Shown here one piece after another: positions 7,245 through 12,782 of a stretch of 12,782 bases of DNA. Within the stretch, counting starts at the first letter, position 1. Every line of letters starts with the position of its first letter. The stretch is taken from NCBI GenBank assembly GCA_019234745.1, contig JAFAKZ010000462.1, positions 1-12,782 of the forward strand. Reading direction: 5' to 3'. Source of the DNA: Burkholderiales bacterium. GTDB taxonomy: Bacteria > Pseudomonadota > Gammaproteobacteria > Burkholderiales > Chitinimonadaceae. The notes beneath the pieces were generated by a model. It was not told where the DNA came from, made no database searches, and saw nothing but the letters and a program-made list of their open reading frames with translations. The position numbers were made by a program, and so were the translations under genes.

Positions 7245-9257
7245 TTACCAGATGCGTACGCGATCCGCTTCCGGCTTATACATCTTGTCGCCCGGCTTGA
7301 GATCGAACGCCGCCTGGAAAGCATCGCTGTTGATGGCGGCCCCGTTGGCGCGAATCCAATCGGGTGCGTGCGGGTTGGAGGTGATGTCCTTCAATAGGTT
7401 CTCGTCACGCTCCTTGGAACGCCACGCCTCGGCCCAGCCCACGAAGAAGCGCTGACCGGCCGTCATGCCGTTGATGGTCTCCGGCGCCTTACCACCCAGC
7501 GAGCGCAGATAGGCCTTGTAGGAAATCTGCAGGCCCGAGAGATCCGCGATGTTCTCGCCCAGCGTCAGCTTGCCATTCACATGGTGGCCCGGCAGCGGCT
7601 CATAGCCATCGAACTGGGCCACGAGGCGGGCACCCAGCTCGTTGAAGGCTTTGCGGTCCTCGTCCGTCCACCAATTGCTCAGCTTGCCGTGACCGTCGAA
7701 CTGGCTGCCTTCATCGTCGAAGCCATGGCTGATCTCATGGCCGATCACGGCACCGATGGCGCCATAGTTGTAGGCGTCGTCGCGGCTCATGTCGAAGAAC
7801 GGGGGCTGCAGGATGGCGGCTGGGAAGGTGATGTCATTGTTGAGCGGGTTGTATTCGGCATTGACCGTCTGCGGCGTCATGCCCCACTCCTTGTGGTCGA
7901 CCGGTTTGCCCGCCTTGGCCACCTGGCGCGCCCATTCGAAGCGCGCCACGCGCAGGTCGTTGCCGAGGACGTCACCGCGCATGATGTTCAGCTTGCTGTA
8001 GTCGCGCCAGGTATCGGGGTAGCCGATCTTGGTCGTATACAGCGCCAGCTTCTCTTGCGCCTGCTTCTTCGTCGCATCGCTCATCCAGCTCAACTTGTCG
8101 ATGGAATCCTTGTAGGTCGCCAGCAGATTGCCCACCAGCGCCACCATGCGCGCCTTGTTCTCGGGCGGGAAGTTCTTCTCCACGTAAAGCTGGCCCACGG
8201 CCTCGCCCAGGCCCTCGTTGAGCTTGGCGATGCTCTTCTGCCAGCGCGGGCGCGGCGCCTTGGTACCCGTCAGCGCCGTGCCGTGGAAGGCGAAATTCGC
8301 GTCGCGCCAGGCCTGCGGCAGCATCTGCGCCTTGTCGTCCAGCAAATGTAGCTTGGCGTAGACCTTCCAGTCAGCCAGCGGCACTTCGGTCATCAACTTC
8401 GCTATGCCGACGGCTGCGCTGGGCTGCGCGACCACGAGGTCGTGCTGCGAGGCCAGCCCGGCCGACGCCTGGAAAGCCTTCCAGTCCAGCCCCGGCGCCT
8501 TGCTGGCCAGCTCGTCGATGCTCATCGGGTTGTACAGCTTGGCCGGATCGCGGTTATCGACGCGGCTCCACTGCACTTCTGCGATCTTCGTTTCCAGCGC
8601 CATCACACGCTGCACCATGGCCATGGCCTTCACCTGGTCACCCTTGCTCAGGTTGGCCAGCTTCACCAATGTGAGCAGGTAATCCTGGTAGGCCGTGCGC
8701 GCCTTGGCGAATTCCTTATCGTCAAGCTTCAGGTAGTAGTCGCGGTCTGGCAGGCCCAGCCCGCCCTGGAACACGAAGCTCATGTTCAGCTCAGGGTTCT
8801 TGAAGTCCGACATGACACCGAAGCCGACGGGCGTTTCCAGTTCGCCCTGCACGCTACCCATCCAGCGAGCGAAGTCCTGCGTCGTCTTGATGGCATCGAT
8901 CTGGGCAAGGCGCGGAGCAAGCGGCGCCAGGCCGGCCTTGTCGATCTTGTTCGTATCGAGGTAGGAGGCATAAAGGTCCGCGACCTTCTGCGCAACGGTG
9001 CCCTTGGCCTGCGGCGTGGCGGCCAACTGTTCGACGATGGCGCGCACCTGGGCGTCAGACTTATCGCGCAGCTCGAGGAAGGAGCCGTACTCGCCCTTGT
9101 CGTCCGGGATGGGCGTGGCGCGCAGCCATTCGCCGTTCACAGACTGGAACAGGTCGTCCTGAGGGCGCGCTGCCGGGGCAGCATCGGTGCCTGCCATGGC
9201 CGGCACAGCCAGCATCGCAACGGAAACCATCCATGCAATTTTTTTCATTACAGCCAT
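7245..9257 (-). CDS. Secreted M13-family zinc metallopeptidase (neprilysin/PepO-like)
   Basis: M13 peptidases cut short peptides with a zinc-activated water. The protein has a signal peptide (residues 1-22 from this start, KK then a hydrophobic run, cleavage after AMA), so it acts in the periplasm or outside. The helical N-terminal M13_N domain spans about 35-410. The catalytic part has NAEYNP (466-471), HEISH with H507, E508 and H511, GENIADLSG with the third zinc ligand E568, and the family's C-terminal tryptophan in VRIW. About 670 residues is normal. ATG 9257 is preferred because GGAGA lies eight bases before it; ATG 9272 has GGAG only three bases away and would add five residues. The substrate-contact motif usually written NAYY has Glu in place of the first Tyr. 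It appears monocistronic and ends at the shared terminator. Confidence 0.95.
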   Translation of the reverse strand: MAVMKKIAWMVSVAMLAVPAMAGTDAAPAARPQDDLFQSVNGEWLRATPIPDDKGEYGSFLELRDKSDAQVRAIVEQLAATPQAKGTVAQKVADLYASYLDTNKIDKAGLAPLAPRLAQIDAIKTTQDFARWMGSVQGELETPVGFGVMSDFKNPELNMSFVFQGGLGLPDRDYYLKLDDKEFAKARTAYQDYLLTLVKLANLSKGDQVKAMAMVQRVMALETKIAEVQWSRVDNRDPAKLYNPMSIDELASKAPGLDWKAFQASAGLASQHDLVVAQPSAAVGIAKLMTEVPLADWKVYAKLHLLDDKAQMLPQAWRDANFAFHGTALTGTKAPRPRWQKSIAKLNEGLGEAVGQLYVEKNFPPENKARMVALVGNLLATYKDSIDKLSWMSDATKKQAQEKLALYTTKIGYPDTWRDYSKLNIMRGDVLGNDLRVARFEWARQVAKAGKPVDHKEWGMTPQTVNAEYNPLNNDITFPAAILQPPFFDMSRDDAYNYGAIGAVIGHEISHGFDDEGSQFDGHGKLSNWWTDEDRKAFNELGARLVAQFDGYEPLPGHHVNGKLTLGENIADLSGLQISYKAYLRSLGGKAPETINGMTAGQRFFVGWAEAWRSKERDENLLKDITSNPHAPDWIRANGAAINSDAFQAAFDLKPGDKMYKPEADRVRIW

Positions 9258-9404
9258 TTTCGGTATCTCCATTTTCTCCGTGTATCGAATGTCCCCACAC
9301 CGCGGGCCTAGGGACCGCCGAACAATAGGGCAGCCCCAGCGGCCATGCAGCTACCGTGCGATGAAACGTCGAAATCCGGGGTTGGGCTGTAACGATTTGT
9401 GACG

Positions 9405-9430
9405 AAAAAGCCGACTTACTGGCAGTCGGC
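9405..9430 (-). terminator. Intrinsic terminator overlapping the end of the chimeric small gene
   Basis: On the minus strand GCCGACT (9430-9424) pairs with AGTCGGC (9416-9410) around a seven-base loop, followed at once by five T (9409-9405). The stop codon TAA (9418-9416) spans the junction of loop and 3' arm. It isolates the small gene from the peptidase gene downstream. Confidence 0.85.
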
Positions 9431-9565
9431 GGCACGCGCCAGCAAGAGCGCGCGTTCACGTTCGCTGCGGGTCAGCTCGGCGGCACGCTCGAACTCGCGC
9501 CGCGCCTCGGGCATCGCGCCCGCCTCCGACTCGGCCGACGCTTTTACGATGATGAGATAGCGCAT
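9416..9565 (-). CDS. 49-residue chimera: YCII-type N-terminus joined to sigma-factor C-terminus
   Basis: ATG at 9565 follows AGGAG by six bases. Residues 1-20, MRYLIIVKASAESEAGAMPE, match the usual opening of YCII/COG3795 proteins (M-R/K-Y-L-x-x-V/I-K-A followed by SEAG-x-MP). Residues about 21-49, including RREFERAAELTRSERERALL, match the C-terminal TPR helix of COG4941 sigma factors (DUF6596 type), which typically end this way. These two genes are commonly neighbours in this order, so an in-frame deletion from within the first gene to near the end of the second would give this ORF. Start signal and terminator are both kept, so it may still be expressed. Neither a YCII fold nor a sigma factor remains: regions 2 and 4 are gone. 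It may be non-functional debris. The coding frame was checked codon by codon. Confidence 0.7.
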   Translation of the reverse strand: MRYLIIVKASAESEAGAMPEARREFERAAELTRSERERALLLARAADCQ

Positions 9566-9766
9566 GATGTTCTCCTGTTTGAGCGTGCCGATGCGGCAGA
9601 TTCATCCAGTACGACGCGCCACCTTGGGCGGAATCGACAGGCGGCCAAGAATATATCTTCTGACCGTATAGGATTGGATGGACGGATGGATGAACCTCCT
9701 AGCCCTTGCACGCCGTCGATGCCTGCTTGCCGTCCGTTGGTCGGCCGAGGTATCGGCCACCAGCGG
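9566..9766. other. Intergenic spacer upstream of the chimeric gene
   Basis: Nothing coding is supported. It contains the ribosome binding site AGGAG of the minus-strand small gene (9572-9576, six bases before its ATG), a weak minus-strand -10-like TATATT (9655-9650) without a good -35, and a short GGAT/GGAC run near 9674-9690. These give at most a weak hint of a promoter for the small gene. Confidence 0.4.
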
Positions 9767-9808
9767 GCAGCGAGCGAAATTTGATCTAAATCAAATTTCA
9801 CTCGCTGC
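9767..9808 (+). promoter_or_regulatory. FNR/CRP-family box within a long dyad
   Basis: TTGATCTAAATCAA (9781-9794) matches the FNR/Anr consensus TTGAT-N4-ATCAA at every position. The symmetry continues outward: 9767-9785 and 9790-9808 pair at 18 of 19 positions, far beyond the box. FNR-type regulators activate when oxygen falls. The centre (9787.5) is 31 bases from the centre of a TAGGAT -10 candidate, as in class II activation, so the plus-strand gene at 9917 is the likely target. Confidence 0.72.
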
Positions 9809-9815
9809 GGCAACC

Positions 9816-9821
9816 TAGGAT
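9816..9821 (+). promoter_or_regulatory. Candidate -10 element for the FNR-type promoter
   Basis: TAGGAT shares four of six positions with TATAAT. If the start of transcription is near 9829, the FNR box is centred at -41.5 and this hexamer at about -13 to -8, and no -35 element would be needed. The resulting leader would be about 88 bases. Confidence 0.42.
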
Positions 9822-9903
9822 GCGAATCGTCAGAGGCATACAGCAGTACCCAAGACCAGCCGCCTCTACGTCACCGTAGCCTAGAGCCAATGTCATTTGA
9901 AAC

Positions 9904-9908
9904 AGGAG
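9904..9908 (+). promoter_or_regulatory. Ribosome binding site that decides the start at 9917
   Basis: AGGAG lies eight bases before ATG 9917. The earlier in-frame ATG at 9890 has no such sequence ahead of it, so 9917 is taken as the start. In-frame GTG codons at 9908 and 9914 are too close to, or overlap, the site. Confidence 0.7.
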
Positions 9909-9916
9909 TGAAAGTG

Positions 9917-10198
9917 ATGCAGTTCGACGAAGTCCAAGCCGCCCACTTCGGCATGATCTCACGCGACCCTTTTCCCCACGTGCTCATCGAGCGCGCGCTG
10001 CTGCAGATGTCCGACAGAGCTGTCAGCGGCGCAAAATTCCGTTCTGAGGTCCTGGCCGCCGCCGGATGGAAGCACTCCAGTCTCATCTCCTTCGGCAAGT
10101 ACCCGGAGGATGCCGCAGCGGCATTTAACCGTGTGCGTACCGTGTTGCAGCAGAGCGACGATCCGAACGCGATCTTGGGGCTACTGAAAACGGCTTGA
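9917..10198 (+). CDS. Small hypothetical protein, 93 residues, FNR-type promoter upstream
   Basis: I do not recognise this protein. It is soluble, without signal peptide, membrane segment or cysteine, and mostly helical in composition. Visible stretches are a mixed N-terminal part (MQFDEVQAAHFGMISRDPFP), a central segment with AGWKHSSLISFGKYPE, and a helix ending AILGLLKTA. ATG 9917 is supported by AGGAG eight bases upstream; ATG 9890 would add nine residues. Codon use resembles the neighbours. The upstream perfect FNR-type box suggests induction at low oxygen, which would make it a candidate small protein of anaerobic or microaerobic adaptation. It is convergent with the serine hydrolase gene, with only seven bases between the stops. 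Confidence 0.7.
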   Translation: MQFDEVQAAHFGMISRDPFPHVLIERALLQMSDRAVSGAKFRSEVLAAAGWKHSSLISFGKYPEDAAAAFNRVRTVLQQSDDPNAILGLLKTA

Positions 10199-10209
10199 GC
10201 AGCGCTCAA
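10195..10209. other. Short hairpin across the two convergent stop codons
   Basis: TTGAGC (10195-10200) pairs with GCTCAA (10204-10209) around a three-base loop. The stem contains the stop codons of both convergent genes. There is no T-run, so it is at best a weak terminator. Its presence in a seven-base gap may simply reflect packing. Confidence 0.3.
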
Positions 10210-12503
10210 TAGATCAAGTACTGGCGCTGTCGCCGCACAAACGCCTGCACTCCAGCCTGCCATTGTGCTTCGATGCGTGCGGGGTCGGTACCACGCACCA
10301 ACGCCGACATCGCCGCGCGCGTCCCGATCATGGATAGGTTCTTCTCCAGCTCGAAGCGCTGCGGATAGAGCTTGTGCAAGGCTGCCGCGATCTCGATACC
10401 CAGGCGCGGTGCGCGCAGATCGTCGCGGTCGGTCACGTGGATACGCACACCGTGGCAGGTCGTGCCCTCGTAGGCACTGGCTGTCGGCGTGAAATCGACG
10501 GCCTCGAAACGCACACCGGCGATCTTGCGCTTGGCTAGATAGCGCGCCAGCGCCGCACTATCGATCCATGGCGTACCCACCAGCTCGAATGGTGTATCCG
10601 TCCCCCGCCCCACGCTTACGTTAGAACTTTCCACCAGCGCCACCCCTGGGTAGAGCGCCGCTTCCGTTACCGTACGCAGATTGGGCGAAGGTGGCACCCA
10701 ATCGACACCCGTCTCGTCGTACCAGCTGTCGCGATGGTAGTGCGCCATGGCAATCACATGCAGATCGGCGCCGATATGGTTCTCGCCGTTGAACATCTGC
10801 GCCAGCTCACCCAGTGTCATACCGTGCTGCACGGGCAGATTGAAGTAGGCGGTGAACGAGTACAGGCCGTCGTCCAGCATGGGGCCGTCCGCACCGGCTT
10901 CTGAGATCGGGTTCGGGCGATCCAGCACGTAGAGGGGGATATGGTGCGCAGCGGCAGCCTCCAGCGCGTAGCCTAGCGTGGAGATATAGGTGTAGAAGCG
11001 GGCACCCGCATCCTGCATGTCGAACACCAGGGCATCGACGCCAGCCAAGTCCGCATCGGTCGGCTTGCGGTGGCTGCCGTATAGGCTGCGCAGCGGCACG
11101 CCGCTGACGGGCTCGATTTCCGACTCGATCTGGCCTTCGCGGTTTGCATACAGCCCGTGTTCTGGCGTGAGCACGGCGGCCAGTGTCACTTCGGGCGCCC
11201 AGCGCAGGGCGTCGATGGTGCGGCGGCCATGACCGTCGAGACCGGTGAGATTGGTGATCAGGCCGACGTGCTTGCCGCGTAGCGGGGCAAAGCCGTCCGC
11301 TTCCAATTGGTCGATGCCCAACTGCACCTTCTTCGCCCCAACTTGCTCCTGCCACGGTGCAGTGACATCGTGATTGGGATAGCGCAATGGTGCTTGCAGG
11401 TTGGCCACATAGGCTAGCACCTCGCGCCGCAAAGGGGCTGCATCACCACCATCGTTCGGGTAGACGCGATTGCTGAGCAGCGCCACGAAACGCTTGGTAG
11501 CTGGGTCGACCCAGATGGCCGTGCCGGTGTAGCCGCGATGGCCGATGGCGCCAATGGGCGGCATGGCGTCGCGGTTGGCCACCAGTGGCGCGTAGAGCTG
11601 CCAGCCCAGGCCGCGCCACTGCTGCTCGGAAGCAGGCGATTGCAGCGTGCTCATCTGCGCGATCGTGTCTGGGCCCAGGATGCGCACGCCGTCCAGTTCG
11701 CCACCATTGAGCAGCATGCGGGCGAAGCGCGCCAGGTCTGCGGCCGTGCCGAACAGGCCCGCGTGCCCCGCCACGCCGTCCATGCGCGCAGCGCTCGGGT
11801 CGTGCACCACGCCCGTCCCGACGCTGGTAGGCGCGATGCGCGGTTTGAGATCATCGGCCGGTAGAAAGCCCGTATCAGCCATCTGCAGTGGTACGAAAAT
11901 GTGGTCGTGCGCATAGGCGTCCAGGCGCTGCCCGCTTACGCGCTCGACCAGCTCGCCCAGCGCCTCGAAATTCACGTCGCTATAGCGCATGCCGGCGCCG
12001 GGCGTGGACTGTGGAGCGAGCGCTTCGATCTTCGCCATCGCCGCCGCCTCGCCATGCCACTTGCTGCGCAGGTCCAGGTCGGCGGGTAAGCCAGAGGTGT
12101 GGGTGAGCAGCTGCCGCACCGTGATGTCAGCCTTGCCGTGACCGCCGAAAGCTTGCCAGTAGCGGGCGACGGGTGCATCCAGCTCGATTCGGCCCTGCTC
12201 CACCAGCTGCAGAATGGCCGTGGTCGTAGCGATCACCTTGGTGATGGAGGCGAGGTCGAAGATCGTGTCTTCCGTCATCGCCTCACACGCTGGCTCGCGC
12301 CGACGGCAGCCGTAGGCACGACGGTAGATCACGCCTCGGTCGTCGCCGACTTCCAGCACGGCGCCGGGCAGCTTGCCAGCAGCGATCTGCGCGTTGACGA
12401 GCGCGTCGAGCGGTGCCCATTGATTCGGATTGGGCACCGTTGATTCGTCAGCCCAGGCCGTCATCGCCCAGGCAAGCAGCACAAGGGCGATAGCGCGCGT
12501 CAT
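10206..12503 (-). CDS. Exported beta-lactamase-fold serine hydrolase fused to a NamZ-like DUF1343 domain
   Basis: Residues 1-18 are a signal peptide with cleavage after AWA. Residues about 28-365 are a class C beta-lactamase/penicillin-binding fold with S86-x-x-K89 (SITK), the Tyr motif Y174-S-D and H322-R-G as third motif. Residues about 392-765 are DUF1343, seen in TPEHGLYANREGQ (446-458), MQDAGARFYTYISTL (496-510), LDRPNP (527-532) and HGMTLGELAQMFN. In Bacillus subtilis NamZ (YbbC), a DUF1343 protein, is an exo-beta-N-acetylmuramidase, and a separate serine hydrolase (YbbE) is encoded nearby. Here the two kinds of domain are one polypeptide, so both should act outside the cytoplasm on wall fragments; that is inference. 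The ATG overlaps the stop of the upstream gene (ATGA) and has no clear ribosome binding site, so it is probably translated by coupling. Confidence 0.93.
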   Translation of the reverse strand: MTRAIALVLLAWAMTAWADESTVPNPNQWAPLDALVNAQIAAGKLPGAVLEVGDDRGVIYRRAYGCRRREPACEAMTEDTIFDLASITKVIATTTAILQLVEQGRIELDAPVARYWQAFGGHGKADITVRQLLTHTSGLPADLDLRSKWHGEAAAMAKIEALAPQSTPGAGMRYSDVNFEALGELVERVSGQRLDAYAHDHIFVPLQMADTGFLPADDLKPRIAPTSVGTGVVHDPSAARMDGVAGHAGLFGTAADLARFARMLLNGGELDGVRILGPDTIAQMSTLQSPASEQQWRGLGWQLYAPLVANRDAMPPIGAIGHRGYTGTAIWVDPATKRFVALLSNRVYPNDGGDAAPLRREVLAYVANLQAPLRYPNHDVTAPWQEQVGAKKVQLGIDQLEADGFAPLRGKHVGLITNLTGLDGHGRRTIDALRWAPEVTLAAVLTPEHGLYANREGQIESEIEPVSGVPLRSLYGSHRKPTDADLAGVDALVFDMQDAGARFYTYISTLGYALEAAAAHHIPLYVLDRPNPISEAGADGPMLDDGLYSFTAYFNLPVQHGMTLGELAQMFNGENHIGADLHVIAMAHYHRDSWYDETGVDWVPPSPNLRTVTEAALYPGVALVESSNVSVGRGTDTPFELVGTPWIDSAALARYLAKRKIAGVRFEAVDFTPTASAYEGTTCHGVRIHVTDRDDLRAPRLGIEIAAALHKLYPQRFELEKNLSMIGTRAAMSALVRGTDPARIEAQWQAGVQAFVRRQRQYLIY

Positions 12504-12782
12504 GGGCGGGCGATGGTCTGCTTGCGCGGCTCTAGGCCCGCGTCACTGTAGTCGTTGCGGGGATTCCACAGCAGCCAGCCGTCCGTGCCGGCCGCCTCGG
12601 CCGCGTCGATCTGCTTACGGATGTCATCCGCACCGAACTTGCGGCGGTCGAAGGCGTAGTCCTTGAAGGATTGCAGCCAGGGGCGGAAATGCACACCGTC
12701 GGTCTTGGTGCGCTGTTCAGCCTTCTCGAGCGAGCGCTGCACCACGGTGCCCGAGGCAGCCACCGGGTCGCGTGCGCCTGGG
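12500..12782 (-). CDS. Putative glycoside hydrolase (DUF4015-like), 3' part only
   Basis: The gene enters from the right edge; 93 C-terminal residues are visible. RPWLQSFKDYAFDRR followed by a segment ending IRKQIDAAEAAGTDGWLLWN and PRNDYS fits the end of DUF4015-type putative glycoside hydrolases, where a conserved WLLWNP closes a TIM-like barrel. GTG at 12763 is not taken as a start because the frame continues upstream (PGARDPV) to the window end. Its stop overlaps the start of the serine hydrolase/NamZ-like gene by 4 bases, so the two share a transcript. The likely joint role is breakdown or recycling of a glycan, perhaps peptidoglycan. The catalytic residues cannot be judged from this fragment. 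Confidence 0.83.
   Translation of the reverse strand, partial: PGARDPVAASGTVVQRSLEKAEQRTKTDGVHFRPWLQSFKDYAFDRRKFGADDIRKQIDAAEAAGTDGWLLWNPRNDYSDAGLEPRKQTIARP

Noticed and set aside
8442..9311. Long plus-strand open frame opposite the M13 peptidase
   Set aside because: It is a shadow of a gene with intact zinc motifs on the other strand; composition is rich in His, Arg and Leu, as expected for an antisense frame.
9674..9690. Short GGAT/GGAC tandem run
   Set aside because: Only three or four imperfect units, outside any gene and too short to call a phase-variable tract.
9544..9813. An 89-residue minus-strand ORF
   Set aside because: It runs across the FNR-type dyad and out of frame into the chimeric small gene; composition is Arg/Ser-rich and there is no ribosome binding site.

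Overview
The window looks like chromosomal DNA of a GC-rich, aerobic or facultative Gram-negative bacterium. Proteins for export carry Sec signal peptides of proteobacterial type. The M13 peptidase, the beta-lactamase/NamZ-like fusion, the GMC oxidoreductase and the YCII/sigma-factor remnant together recall Xanthomonadales (Rhodanobacteraceae or Lysobacteraceae). That placement is inference from protein style, not from a marker gene. No rRNA, tRNA, CRISPR array, transposase or phage gene was seen.

Layout, left to right. 1-160: non-coding, with two copies of a 47-nt repeat whose hairpin stems differ by compensating changes, plus a degenerate third copy. 161-2916 (minus): a two-component pair, a membrane GAF-containing histidine kinase followed by an overlapping receiver-only response regulator. 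3111-3302 (minus): a small unidentified protein with a good ribosome binding site. 3430-5127 (minus): a GMC-family FAD oxidoreductase. 5175-5380 (plus): a probable remnant of a decayed gene, followed by about 500 bases without a convincing gene but with several hairpins, some in the leader of the next gene. 5893-7170 (plus): a secreted family I.5-type lipase with its zinc site intact. 7194-7225: a strong bidirectional terminator. 7245-9257 (minus): a secreted M13 zinc metallopeptidase. 9416-9565 (minus): a 49-residue ORF that appears to join the start of a YCII-family protein to the end of a COG4941 (TPR-tailed) sigma factor. 9767-9821: a perfect FNR/CRP-family box inside a longer dyad, placed like a class II promoter ahead of a small unknown gene (9917-10198, plus). 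10206-12503 (minus): a beta-lactamase-fold serine hydrolase fused to a DUF1343 (NamZ-like) domain, overlapping by 4 bases the 3' end of a DUF4015-type putative glycoside hydrolase that runs off the right edge.

How the genes fit together. The right-hand pair is a coherent cell-wall or sugar-processing unit, translationally coupled, with both enzymatic parts of the second protein exported together. The kinase and regulator form a signalling pair without a DNA-binding output in this window. Lipase and M13 peptidase are convergent, exported hydrolases separated by a shared terminator. Two sites (5175-5380 and 9416-9565) look like scars of deletions that left the ends of older genes. The most unusual observations are the YCII/sigma chimera with its intact start signal and terminator, the FNR-type dyad ahead of an orphan gene, and the covarying hairpin repeats at the left edge.
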